NCBI RefSeq assembly: GCF_008710155.1
Contig: NZ_VYPZ01000034.1
Coordinates: 1-35,840, forward strand
Source: Sphingobium limneticum
GTDB lineage: Bacteria > Pseudomonadota > Alphaproteobacteria > Sphingomonadales > Sphingomonadaceae
Direction: 5' to 3'
DNA: 35,840 nucleotides
A program made the position numbers and the translations under genes. Of the stretch, positions 15,844-23,865 are shown piece after piece. Below the pieces are notes generated by a model. That model had not been told where the DNA came from and searched no databases. It worked only from the letters and a program-made list of their open reading frames with translations. The first letter of the stretch is position 1, and each line of letters starts with the position of its first letter.

Positions 15844-16476
15844 TCAGGTTCGGATCATTGTGAAAAACCCCTCTGCGAATGTTTGAAGCGGGCTGCCGCT
15901 GCGTTCGAGTTTGGCTCGCAGCACAGCGCCTTCCCAACCGATCCAGAAGAACGCGGCAAGGTTATCGGCATTGTGAAGAGAGCCGATTTCGCCTGCGGCT
16001 TGCGCGGCCCGCAGGCACCCGGCTGTGCGATGCTGCCAGTCGGCGAAAACGTCGCAGAGTTGCTGGCGGAAGGGTTCGGGCAGCGCCCCCATCTCCTGTC
16101 CGAGATTGCCGACAAGGCAACCGCGCGAATAGGCAAAGCGTTCCATGGCCGCTTCCGCATCGGCTATGAAGGCTTCAATCCGCGCCAATGGGGAACGGGA
16201 ATGATCGTTGAAGAACCGTTCCAGCTTGCCGGCGAAATACGCCCCATATCGGTCGATGAGCTCTGTGCCAAAGGCCCCCTTGCTATCGAAATAATGATAG
16301 AATGAGCCCTTGGGTACACCGGCCACCTTCAGGATCTCGTCCAGCCCAGTGGCGGTGAAGCCTTTCTCGGTCAGCCTGACCAGCCCTGCACGCACCAACG
16401 ACGCGCGGGTTTCGCTAAAACCTGCCGCAGCTTTCGGGGGTCGTCCACGGCGACGGGGAACATTGGCAACATCCAT
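15844..16476 (-). CDS. TetR-family repressor (NemR/AcuR-like)
   Basis: A 210-residue TetR regulator. RRRGRPPKAAAGFSETRASL precedes a standard helix-turn-helix (TATGLDEILKVAGVPKGSFYHYFDSK), and the ligand domain contains SRGCLVGNLGQEM, a motif shared by NemR/AcuR-type repressors in which a cysteine can sense electrophiles. ATG 16476 was taken because it opens the basic RRRGRPP tail. It has an operator in its own promoter (16487-16501) and a second one before acuI, which predicts autoregulation and control of acuI by reactive carbonyls or acrylate. Confidence 0.88.
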   Translation of the reverse strand: MDVANVPRRRGRPPKAAAGFSETRASLVRAGLVRLTEKGFTATGLDEILKVAGVPKGSFYHYFDSKGAFGTELIDRYGAYFAGKLERFFNDHSRSPLARIEAFIADAEAAMERFAYSRGCLVGNLGQEMGALPEPFRQQLCDVFADWQHRTAGCLRAAQAAGEIGSLHNADNLAAFFWIGWEGAVLRAKLERSGSPLQTFAEGFFTMIRT

Positions 16477-16486
16477 GTTGATTTAA

Positions 16487-16501
16487 TAGACCGATCGTCT
16501 A
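16487..16501. promoter_or_regulatory. NemR-like operator in front of the TetR gene
   Basis: TAGACCGATCGTCTA is a dyad with arms TAGAC and GTCTA five bases apart, close to the TAGACC...GGTCTA boxes known for NemR. It lies 11 bases upstream of the TetR start. Confidence 0.65.
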
Positions 16502-16587
16502 ATAAATGCAAGAGCATGTGATGTCGGAACTATCTCTTTAGGAACCGTAGCTCCAAGTCCTATGGCTTCATTTTATGCCATCGCCAA

Positions 16588-16648
16588 CCTAGGGTCAGGA
16601 CCCATTGATCAGATCGAGCCGGTTATATCAATGGGTCCTGACCCTAGG
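16588..16648. repeat. 61-bp perfect hairpin, MITE-like or IS scar
   Basis: Two perfect 22-base inverted arms (16588-16609 and 16627-16648, starting CCTAGGGTCAGGACCCATTG) enclose 17 bases. The arms look like paired IS ends with almost nothing between them. No T-run follows on either strand, so it is not an ordinary terminator. It lies between the TetR promoter and the 3' end of the DJ-1/PfpI gene. Confidence 0.6.
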
Positions 16649-16690
16649 GTTTGAGTGCCCGTCAGGTGCGCCGTGTTCGTGTGATACGCG

Positions 16691-16727
16691 GCGTGGCGGA
16701 CGGCCAATCGCTGGCCATCCGCCACGC
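16691..16727 (-). terminator. GC-rich hairpin downstream of the DJ-1/PfpI gene
   Basis: A 16-base stem with one mismatch (16691-16706 with 16712-16727) and a 5-base loop lies 64 bases beyond the stop of the minus-strand DJ-1/PfpI gene. There is no T-tract. The rest of 16502-16790 contains no gene I can support. Confidence 0.45.
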
Positions 16728-16790
16728 TCGCTTTGTGCGGACCTTCTCCGGGGAAAGAGCCCTCACAAGGTTCGTCGAAACGACCCCGTC

Positions 16791-17360
16791 TTAATTCCCT
16801 GCTGCGAGCGATGCGCCCGCACCTTCTGCGATTTCCTCGATGAGTTTGGCACAGAAGGCGGGCAAATCATTGGGATCGCGGCTGGTAACGAGGCCGTTGT
16901 CGACCACGACTTCCTCATTGGTCCATGTACCGCCGGCGTTCTCGATATCGACCTTCAGCGTCGGGTAGGACGTCAAGGTGCGACCCTCAAGCACGCCCGC
17001 CTCGATCAATGTCCAGGGTGCATGGCATATAGCCGCAACAGGTTTCTTCTGATCGAAGAAAGCCCGGATGAAACCAATTGCCTCGACGCTGCCGCGCAGC
17101 TTGTCGGCACCGACAGTCCCTCCGGGCACAACAAGTCCGTCGAAGTCGTCGGCTTTCACCTCGGAAAACGTCTTGTCGATCGTATAGCTGCCGCCCTCGT
17201 CAAGATCGCTATTGACTGTGCGAGCCTTGCCCGGTTCAGAACTGACCACGGTCACTTTGCCACCCGCGTCCTCGACAGCTTGCTTGGGCTTCGAGAATTC
17301 TGGTTCTTCCGTCCCGCGGGGTGCGATCAGAATGGCAACTGATTTGCCTTCTAAAGTCAT
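16791..17360 (-). CDS. DJ-1/PfpI superfamily protein (YhbO/PfpI-like)
   Basis: 189 residues of the type-1 glutamine-amidotransferase-like fold. Members act as glyoxalase/deglycase-type or protease-like stress proteins. The nucleophile elbow is AAICHAPWTLIEAG (Cys near 112), preceded by DDFDGLVVPGGTVGADKLRG and followed by TNEEVVVDNGLVTSRDPNDL, typical of the YhbO/PfpI group. ATG 17360 follows AGGAAACAGATT. It is 31 bases downstream of the formaldehyde dehydrogenase gene and very likely co-transcribed, consistent with reactive-carbonyl defence. Confidence 0.88.
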   Translation of the reverse strand: MTLEGKSVAILIAPRGTEEPEFSKPKQAVEDAGGKVTVVSSEPGKARTVNSDLDEGGSYTIDKTFSEVKADDFDGLVVPGGTVGADKLRGSVEAIGFIRAFFDQKKPVAAICHAPWTLIEAGVLEGRTLTSYPTLKVDIENAGGTWTNEEVVVDNGLVTSRDPNDLPAFCAKLIEEIAEGAGASLAAGN

Positions 17361-17391
17361 AATCTGTTTCCTGTTCCGTCGAAGACCAAGC

Positions 17392-18531
17392 TCAGGTGCC
17401 CGGCTTGAGCACGACCTTCGTCCAACCAGCATCGCGCCCGTCGAAATGCTTGTAGGCGTCTGGTGCTTGATCAAGCGGCAGTCGGTGCGAGATGATTTGG
17501 GCAGGATTGGCCCGGCCTTGCTCGATAAGCTTCATCAGTCGCCGGTTGTAGTGCTTTACATTGCACTGGCCGGTGCCGATCTTCTGGCCCTTGAACCAAA
17601 AGTTGCCGAAGTCGAACGCCATCTTGCCTTCCTTCTGGAGATCGTCGGGCGCGTTCGGGTCTTCCGGAATGAACACGCCGACGACGCCGATTCCGCCGGT
17701 GGCCTTCGTGCTTTTGACGAGGCAGTTCATCGTGTAATTGCTGCGCTCCTTGCCGTGGCGATCGCAACACTGATACCCGACCGCCTCGACCCCCCGGTCG
17801 GTCCCGAGGCCGCCGGTCGCGTCAAGGATCTGCTGGGCGGGATCGCCCTTGCGCATGTCGATCGGAATAGCGCCCATCGCCTCGGCCAGTTTCAGGCGGT
17901 CATCGTGAGAATCGACCACGAAGATCTGAGAGGCACCGCGGATTTCGGCTGAGTGCGCGGCCATCAAACCGACCGGGCCGGCGCCGTAGATCGCGATGCT
18001 TTCGCCAGGCAGGAAGCCTGACAGTTCGACGCCATGCCAACCCGTCGGGAAGATGTCGGAGAGCATGACATAGTCATCCTCTTTCTCCTCGGCGTCCTCG
18101 GGCAGCTTCAGACAATTGAAGTCCGCATAAGGAACGCGCATCAGCTCGGCCTGACCACCTTGCCACGGACCCATCTCGGCGAAGCCATACGCTGCGCCGG
18201 CGGTTCCAGGGTTGGTCGTGAGGCAAAAACCCGTCAAACCGCGTTCGCAATTTTCGCAAAAACCGCAACCGACATTGAACGGCATGCACACGCGATCGCC
18301 CTTCTTGATGCGATCTACGGCAGAGCCGACTTCGATGACCTCGCCAAGGTTTTCGTGACCGAAGACCTTGCCTTTCTCGAAACTTGTACGGCCTTCATAC
18401 ATGTGAAGGTCCGACCCGCAGATATTGGTCGTGGTCAGCCGGATGATAACATCGGTCTGCTTTTCGATCTTGGGATCATCGATTGTCTTGACAGAAACAT
18501 CTTTGGGCCCGTTGTACACGACAGCTTTCAC
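17392..18531 (-). CDS. fdhA: Glutathione-independent formaldehyde dehydrogenase (FdhA type)
   Basis: Zinc- and NAD-dependent medium-chain dehydrogenase that oxidises formaldehyde, in some members by dismutation with tightly bound NAD. There are 379 residues. Catalytic zinc residues lie in NICGSDLHMYEG and GHENLGEV, structural-zinc cysteines in VGCGFCENCERGLTGFC, and the NAD loop is YGAGPVGLMAAHSA. Start GTG 18531 sits behind AAGGAAAAG. Together with frmA the region has two chemically distinct formaldehyde-oxidising routes. It is upstream of, and probably co-transcribed with, the DJ-1/PfpI gene. Confidence 0.92.
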   Translation of the reverse strand: MKAVVYNGPKDVSVKTIDDPKIEKQTDVIIRLTTTNICGSDLHMYEGRTSFEKGKVFGHENLGEVIEVGSAVDRIKKGDRVCMPFNVGCGFCENCERGLTGFCLTTNPGTAGAAYGFAEMGPWQGGQAELMRVPYADFNCLKLPEDAEEKEDDYVMLSDIFPTGWHGVELSGFLPGESIAIYGAGPVGLMAAHSAEIRGASQIFVVDSHDDRLKLAEAMGAIPIDMRKGDPAQQILDATGGLGTDRGVEAVGYQCCDRHGKERSNYTMNCLVKSTKATGGIGVVGVFIPEDPNAPDDLQKEGKMAFDFGNFWFKGQKIGTGQCNVKHYNRRLMKLIEQGRANPAQIISHRLPLDQAPDAYKHFDGRDAGWTKVVLKPGT

Positions 18532-18987
18532 GGATCTTTTCCTTTCGCGGCTCTTCTCAACGCGTCATCAGATCGAGAGCGTGGTCATGATCCTGTTCAT
18601 CGCAACGGCAGAGGACATGGCACCTTTCAAGTGATCGCAGTTTACTCAACCTTCCGCCAACAGAGAGGTTCCTTCGCGTTGGGCCATCCTGGGAGCGATT
18701 CACGGCGGCTTTCTGAATGACTGGGCCAGACGACCGAATAACGCGCCGAATTGATGTGCTCAGGAATCAGCCGCAGCCCAATGGTGCCGTCACGTCGCGA
18801 CACATCAACGGCGCCTTATCAGTAAATTCAGAGATGTGATAAGCGCAGAAGACAAGGTCATCCACTAGCGCGGATGACCTGTCGTATTCATTTATTCATT
18901 TCCCGATACGGCCGGGCCATCCACTGCGGATGGAAACACGAGCCTTACCTTGCAGTCAAACGGCAGCTTAGGGTGCCGACCGCTCCG
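18532..18987. other. Intergenic stretch with two small hairpins, no gene seen
   Basis: Upstream it carries the leader of fdhA. Near the ABM gene there are two hairpins: 18851-18883 (9-base stem plus a bulged extension) and 18917-18933 (CCATCC/GGATGG). Both repeat an ATCCAC...GGATG pattern and could end the minus-strand ABM operon. No open frame has both a ribosome site and family resemblance. Confidence 0.4.
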
Positions 18988-19281
18988 CTATTTCGCGGCC
19001 AGCAGGGTGAACTTGTGAATCTGCGGCGGTTCAGAAAACAGTTCTTCTGCCTTGTCCATCAGTGCGGCGGCAACCTTGCCGTCAAGATGGGCCTGCCGAT
19101 CCTCCTCTGTGTCGAACGTATCGAAGATCGCGTACGCACCGGGACCTTCCTCGATCGCATACCAGGTCAGAGTGCCCGGCTCGGCTTGAACGAGCGGCAA
19201 TGCCGAGGTCAGGAAATTGGCGACATCGCGCTCTTTCCCGGGCTTGGCCTTCAGTGGTACATAAAGGGCAAGTTTGGGCAT
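18988..19281 (-). CDS. ABM-domain monooxygenase-like protein
   Basis: A 97-residue protein of the dimeric ferredoxin-like (ABM) fold. LALYVPLKAKPGKERDVANF, the central LTWYAIEEGPGAYAIFDTFD and AHLDGKVAAALMDKAEELF fit this family. ATG 19281 follows GAGGAG by six bases. The truncated gene at 128-355 is a paralogue. It is last in a run of minus-strand genes from 21499 (DJ-1/PfpI, quinol monooxygenase, small frame, SDR). Its substrate is unknown. Confidence 0.85.
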   Translation of the reverse strand: MPKLALYVPLKAKPGKERDVANFLTSALPLVQAEPGTLTWYAIEEGPGAYAIFDTFDTEEDRQAHLDGKVAAALMDKAEELFSEPPQIHKFTLLAAK

Positions 19282-19391
19282 AGATGACTCCTCAAGTGAA
19301 ACGGACAGATATTATTCGGCAAAGTAACGCACGAGCGGGCCGGTACGTTCCCCATGAGGCGGAGCACACGCGGCCCGCCTCCTCGTGGAAA

Positions 19392-20132
19392 TCAGAACTG
19401 CTGTGCGGTCGGCCGGATGACGATCGCGTTGACGTCGACGTCATCAGGTTGTTCGACAGCGAACGCGATAGCACGCGCCACCGATGCCGCCGGGATGGCC
19501 TGCTTGTAGAAGTCCAGCACCGTCTCGGCAGCGGCGCCAGAGGTCGTGAACTTCAAATCGCTTTCGACAGCTCCAGGCTCGATTGACGTGACCCGGACCT
19601 TTTCCCCCACCTCGTGGCGCAAGCCCTCGCTGATCGCGCTGACGGCGAACTTGGTGCCGGAATAGACCGTGCCGCCCGGTGCGAAGACCTTGATGCCCGC
19701 AACCGAACTCAGGTTGATGATGTGGCCGCTGCCCTGCTCGAGAAAGCCGGGAAGGGCCGCCGCGATGCCGTAAAGCGTACCCTTCAGATTGACGTCGATC
19801 ATCTGGTCCCACTCGTCGGTGTTGACCTCGGCCATCGGACGGATCGGCATCAGCCCGGCGTTGTTGATCAGCACGTCGAGGCGGCCGAAGTCGGCAATGA
19901 TTGCGGCAACGACGGACTGGACCGCCGCCTTGTCGGTGACGTCGAGCGCGTAGCTACGTGCGGTGCCGCCAATTGCGGCGATGTCCGCGACGACCTCGTC
20001 GAGCCTGTCCTTGCGCCGCGCGGCTATGGCCACCTTCGCGCCGCGTTCCGCAAGAAGACGCGCGGTTTCTGCGCCGATGCCGGTGCTGCCGCCGGTAATG
20101 AGAATGACCTTGCCTTCGATACCCTGGGTCAT
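19392..20132 (-). CDS. Classical short-chain dehydrogenase/reductase
   Basis: 246-residue Rossmann-fold NAD(P)-dependent oxidoreductase. TGGSTGIG near residue 14 is the cofactor loop, NNAG near 90, a serine in INLSSVAG near 140 and YSGTK near 156 complete the Ser-Tyr-Lys site. The C-terminal DVDVNAIVIRPTAQQF is common in the YdfG-like SDR group. ATG 20132 is preceded by AAGGAATACAGTC. It lies in the operon between the quinol monooxygenase and the ABM protein. The substrate is unassigned. Confidence 0.9.
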   Translation of the reverse strand: MTQGIEGKVILITGGSTGIGAETARLLAERGAKVAIAARRKDRLDEVVADIAAIGGTARSYALDVTDKAAVQSVVAAIIADFGRLDVLINNAGLMPIRPMAEVNTDEWDQMIDVNLKGTLYGIAAALPGFLEQGSGHIINLSSVAGIKVFAPGGTVYSGTKFAVSAISEGLRHEVGEKVRVTSIEPGAVESDLKFTTSGAAAETVLDFYKQAIPAASVARAIAFAVEQPDDVDVNAIVIRPTAQQF

Positions 20133-20185
20133 GACTGTATTCCTTCAAGTCAGTTGTTGATTTTTCGCCGGATCGCGGCTCCGCC

Positions 20186-20326
20186 TCAGCGGTAACCGCG
20201 TGGATGAATGAGGCCCAAGAGTCCCACGCGGAGTGCAGGTGCCAACAGGCCGATCATCCGCAACTCCTCTCTGTAGAACGGTTGTGCCAGCAGCGCCGTA
20301 CCCACCCATTCTTCAGGCTTGCCCAT
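20186..20326 (-). CDS. Small open frame of 46 codons, function unknown
   Basis: The frame MGKPEEWVGTALLAQPFYRE continues through LRMIGLLAPALRVGLLGLIH, one amphipathic to hydrophobic segment, and ends HPRGYR. The ATG is 10 bases past the stop of the quinol monooxygenase and has GAGGGTGG just upstream, so translation in the operon is possible. It could equally be the remnant C-terminus of a lost gene. I do not recognise it. Confidence 0.4.
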   Translation of the reverse strand: MGKPEEWVGTALLAQPFYREELRMIGLLAPALRVGLLGLIHPRGYR

Positions 20327-20336
20327 GGCACCACCC

Positions 20337-20633
20337 TCAGGTCGCCGAGACGGGGTTGAGGACGAACGCGGCGCGCTCGGCCAGATCGCCGATCTGAGAG
20401 AGATAGTTCTGGAAGTGGGGCGTCTCGCGGTGGGCGGCGACCGCATCCGCGTCCGCGTACAGCTCGTCGAGCACGAAACGGTTCGGATCGCTCTGGTCCT
20501 GCCAGAGATCGTAGCGCAAATTGCCCGGTTCGGCACGGCTCGGCTTTAGCATGGCGTCGAGCAGAGCGCGCAGGCGGTCGACGGTATCCGCACGGGCGGT
20601 AAGGACGGCGACGATCTTCACGTTGGCGGTCAT
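20337..20633 (-). CDS. Putative quinol monooxygenase (YgiN-like ABM protein)
   Basis: 98 residues of the ABM fold. VKIVAVLTARADTVDRLRAL, AEPGNLRYDLWQDQSDPNRF and AHRETPHFQNYLSQIGDLAE are close to the YgiN quinol monooxygenase pattern, in which the Glu-Pro-Gly turn and a late His-Phe pair are conserved. ATG 20633 follows AAGGAACGG. It is downstream of a DJ-1/PfpI gene by 71 bases. Together with the quinone reductase at 22633 it suggests quinone handling. Confidence 0.85.
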   Translation of the reverse strand: MTANVKIVAVLTARADTVDRLRALLDAMLKPSRAEPGNLRYDLWQDQSDPNRFVLDELYADADAVAAHRETPHFQNYLSQIGDLAERAAFVLNPVSAT

Positions 20634-20704
20634 GGCACCGTTCCTTGTCTTGGCTATATCCGAGGGAGGGCGCACCCTGAGCGCCCCGCCGGTCATCCTC
20701 GTAC

Positions 20705-21499
20705 TTACGCAGCGGCGCGATCGAGGGCTTCGATCAACGCGTCGGCCATGGCCCGGTCCGATGCCGGATTCTGACCCGTGATCAGCTCCCGGTCCACGAC
20801 GACATTCGAAGCGAAGTTCCTGTCGGTGACAGAGACGTCGCCACCGGCCGACCGCAGCGCCTTTTCCATGTCGAAGTAGAGCTCGCCCTCCAGCACTTGC
20901 TCCTCAGCGATCTTCTCCTCGCTCGCCGAAAAGACTGTCATGCGGTAGCCCGCGTAGATCCAGTCTCGCGCCAGGTCGGCCGCCCCGGCGTCATCGCCTT
21001 CCTCCAGCGCCTTGCGGAAGGCCGGAGCATCCTCGAGCGCGGCGACAACGACCACCGGTCCGTGGCAGAGGAGCGCGGTCGGCTTGGCCGCTGCGTGGAA
21101 GTGACGGAGGATCGTGCCCGCATCGCGGTCCACCATGAGGTCGACGATGGGCGCGTGACCTCCCGGCACGAACACGCCAGCAAAGCCGTCCAGACCCTCG
21201 TCGACGACCGATTTCAGCGTACGCACGTCGTTCATCGCCGGGTGGCTGGCAAAAAAGTCCTTGGCGCGCTGGAATGCCGTCTCATCGCCGCCAAAATGAT
21301 CAACCGAAACGGAGACGGCGTCGATGTGCGGCTTGGCCCCATTGGGCGTGGCGAGAACAATATCATAGCCGGCGTCGAGCAGAGCCAGCGCGGGGACCGC
21401 CGTCTCGTTGAGATACTGACCGACCGTCGCGGTACCGCCGCCACGCAGACCGATCTGCGTCGCGTTCGATCCAAGAACGAGAACCTGACCCTTGCTCAT
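20705..21499 (-). CDS. DJ-1/PfpI superfamily protein (Hsp31-like)
   Basis: 264 residues, longer than the YhbO type and like the Hsp31/glyoxalase-III branch. GGDETAFQRAKDFFASHPAM, FAGVFVPGGHAPIVDL and the nucleophile elbow LLCHGPVVVVAAL are visible, with an inserted helical cap. ATG 21499 is chosen because GGAGG ends five bases upstream; an in-frame ATG four codons earlier overlaps that site. It heads a minus-strand operon and is divergent from a LysR gene, its likely regulator. Confidence 0.88.
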   Translation of the reverse strand: MSKGQVLVLGSNATQIGLRGGGTATVGQYLNETAVPALALLDAGYDIVLATPNGAKPHIDAVSVSVDHFGGDETAFQRAKDFFASHPAMNDVRTLKSVVDEGLDGFAGVFVPGGHAPIVDLMVDRDAGTILRHFHAAAKPTALLCHGPVVVVAALEDAPAFRKALEEGDDAGAADLARDWIYAGYRMTVFSASEEKIAEEQVLEGELYFDMEKALRSAGGDVSVTDRNFASNVVVDRELITGQNPASDRAMADALIEALDRAAA

Positions 21500-21560
21500 C
21501 TGAACCTCCATGTTCGCGGCGTCGATCACCGATGGACGCTAAATGGGCCTCGTTGACATA

Positions 21561-21573
21561 TTCTAGAAGTTTA
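21561..21573. promoter_or_regulatory. Candidate LysR box in the divergent promoter
   Basis: TTCTAGAA is a perfect palindrome inside a T-N11-A frame, midway between the divergent LysR gene and the DJ-1/PfpI operon. A TTGACA hexamer (21553-21558) overlaps its left side. Confidence 0.35.
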
Positions 21574-21612
21574 TCTTTTTGATTTCAGATATAACGCTAA
21601 CAGGATGACTGT

Positions 21613-22548
21613 ATGCGCTACGATCTGAACCTGCTGCCGATCTTCGTCGCGTTGATGGAGGAGCGCAGCGTCACGCGGGCCGCCGAGCGCATGGGCATGA
21701 CACAGCCCGCCCTGTCTAACGCCCTATCGCGTCTACGACTGATGCTTCAGGACCAGCTGTTCGTCCGCGAGCGCTACGGCATCCAGCCGACCCCGATCGC
21801 GCTAGAACTCTCACCGCTGATCGCCGAGGCACTCGCCCAGCTCGACGACGCGGTCCTCGGTCAGCAGGCCTTCGACCCCGCACAGGCCGAACGGCTCTTC
21901 ACGATCGCGCCAAACGGCTATGTCGAGTTCGTCCTCGTCCCCGCTATCGTGGCGCGCCTGGAGAAGGTCGCCCCCGGCATAAAGCTTCGTCTGACGCCCT
22001 TCGGCAACGATCTTGTGGAAACAGGCGTCGTGTCGGGCACGACGGCGCTCGTGCTGGGCCGCATCGTCGATCCGCCCGACAACCTCGTCGTCCAGCACCT
22101 GATGGACGAAGGGCTCGCCTGCGCCGTCCGCGCCGACCATCCGGGCGTCGGCGATGCCATGACGCGCGAGCAGTTCGAGACGATGAAGCATGTCAACATC
22201 GTGCCGCCCGGACGGATGCGCGCCGGTTTGTTTCAGGCGCTGGCGCAGCAGCAGCTGAAGCGCGACGTCGCGATCTCCGTGACAAACTTCTTCGCGGTAG
22301 CCGAGATGGTGGCCGTGACCGACTATTGCGCCACCTTGCCCTCGCTCATCTGCAGGCGGCTGATGCACGACCCCCGGCTGAAGATCCTGCCGGCTCCGGT
22401 CGACCTTGGCAGCTTTCCCGTGGAAATGGCTTGGCACGTCCGCTATCGGCATGATCCCGCACACCGCTGGTTACGGGCGCTGATCGGCGCGGTCATCGCC
22501 GACCTCACGGGGAAGACGGCAGCGGCAACCACGCCGTCGCCAGCCTGA
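21613..22548 (+). CDS. LysR-family transcriptional regulator
   Basis: 311 residues. The N-terminal winged helix reads DLNLLPIFVALMEERSVTRA followed by AERMGMTQPALSNALSRLR, close to the NodD/PcpR-like LysR branch. The periplasmic-binding-like effector domain follows from about residue 90. The start ATG 21613 is the family N-terminus (MRYDLNLL). It is divergent from the DJ-1/PfpI operon and upstream of the quinone reductase, so it probably controls both. The effector is unknown; the targets suggest a quinone or aldehyde. Confidence 0.9.
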   Translation: MRYDLNLLPIFVALMEERSVTRAAERMGMTQPALSNALSRLRLMLQDQLFVRERYGIQPTPIALELSPLIAEALAQLDDAVLGQQAFDPAQAERLFTIAPNGYVEFVLVPAIVARLEKVAPGIKLRLTPFGNDLVETGVVSGTTALVLGRIVDPPDNLVVQHLMDEGLACAVRADHPGVGDAMTREQFETMKHVNIVPPGRMRAGLFQALAQQQLKRDVAISVTNFFAVAEMVAVTDYCATLPSLICRRLMHDPRLKILPAPVDLGSFPVEMAWHVRYRHDPAHRWLRALIGAVIADLTGKTAAATTPSPA

Positions 22549-22632
22549 GGACGATGTCGAACCGCGATGTCGCTTGTGCGTATCCCGTATGCGACAAAGT
22601 TCGCTATACAGCCCCTGACAATAGGATTTATC

Positions 22633-23649
22633 ATGCGCGCAATCGGCTACCAGCAGCCCGGAACGATCGATCGCACGGAAGCTCTCGTCGATATCGAACT
22701 TCCCGATCCCAACGCTACCGGCCGTGATCTCCTCGTCGAGGTCAAGGCTGTCTCGGTAAACCCGGTTGACACGAAGGTGCGCGCTGGCTCGGGTTCGATC
22801 CACGGTGATTGGCGTGTCCTGGGTTGGGATGCCGCCGGTGTCGTGCGCGCTGTTGGCCCTGAAGTGCGCGGCTTCGAACCGGGCGACGAGGTGTTCTACG
22901 CGGGCAGCATCGGCCGCGATGGGACCAACGCCGAGTTGCACCTGGTCGACGAGCGCATTGTCGGGAAGAAGCCGGCCAGCCTCGATTGGGCAGAGGCAGC
23001 GGCGTTGCCGCTGACGGCGATCACCGCGTGGGAGGCCCTCTTCGAGCGATTGTCCGTGCGTACTCCTGTAGCCGGTGCAGCACATGCGCTGTTGATTGTC
23101 GGGGGTGCCGGCGGGGTAGGCTCGATGGCAATCCAGCTTGCTCGCCAAGTACCCGAGCTGATCGTCATTGCGACGGCCTCGCGCCCTGAAACGCAGGCCT
23201 GGGTGGGTGAGCTCGGTGCGCACCATGTCATCGATCATCGCCAGCCGCTGGCTCGGCAAGTGGCGGATTTGGGCATCGGCGCGCCGGCTTTCATCTTCTC
23301 GGCCACGCACACCGACGAGCATATCGAGCAGATCGCCGAGCTGATCGCCCCGCAGGGACGTTTTGCGCTCATCGACGACCCCAAGACGCTCGATGTCGTA
23401 CCGTTCAAACGCAAGTCGGTGTCGACCCACTGGGAGTTTATGTTCACCCGGTCCATGTTCGAGACTGCTGATATGGAAACGCAGGGTCAGATCCTGTCGG
23501 CCATCGCCAGCCTCGTGGACGCCGGCGAGGTGCGCACCACCCTCACCGAACGGTTCTACCCCATCAACGCCGCGAACCTCAAGCGCGCGCACCAGGCGCT
23601 TGAGAGCACTACCGCACGCGGCAAGATCGTCATCGAGGGTTGGCAGTGA
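22633..23649 (+). CDS. Zinc-independent quinone oxidoreductase-like MDR protein
   Basis: 338-residue medium-chain reductase. The segment VKAVSVNPVDTKVRAGSG has the NPVD motif in place of zinc ligands, which marks the NADPH:quinone reductase class. GWDAAGVV, then LLIVGGAGGVGSMAIQLARQ for NADPH binding, and RGKIVIEGW at the end are family features. ATG 22633 is the family start. It follows the LysR gene by 84 bases on the same strand. Confidence 0.9.
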   Translation: MRAIGYQQPGTIDRTEALVDIELPDPNATGRDLLVEVKAVSVNPVDTKVRAGSGSIHGDWRVLGWDAAGVVRAVGPEVRGFEPGDEVFYAGSIGRDGTNAELHLVDERIVGKKPASLDWAEAAALPLTAITAWEALFERLSVRTPVAGAAHALLIVGGAGGVGSMAIQLARQVPELIVIATASRPETQAWVGELGAHHVIDHRQPLARQVADLGIGAPAFIFSATHTDEHIEQIAELIAPQGRFALIDDPKTLDVVPFKRKSVSTHWEFMFTRSMFETADMETQGQILSAIASLVDAGEVRTTLTERFYPINAANLKRAHQALESTTARGKIVIEGWQ

Positions 23650-23865
23650 TGCGGTTCACGCTCACTCAACGTCCGCCGCGCCCGCGGCCCCCGCTGCACC
23701 AACTGAAAGGGACCAAGCCTCGGCGTTATCGATGCCAGCCATGTGCGGTTGTGGGCGTCGCTTTCGCTGGGTCACTGATATCTACAATCGTAAAAGACCG
23801 TGATGTTTCGAGATAGCAGACGCGGTCCTCGGGTGAAAACTCGGGACGTCTGCCAGCTCGGCATC

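Noticed and set aside
18851..18933. Repeated ATCCAC-GGATG hairpins as a CRISPR-like or satellite array
   Set aside because: There are only two copies with different stems and no regular spacing.
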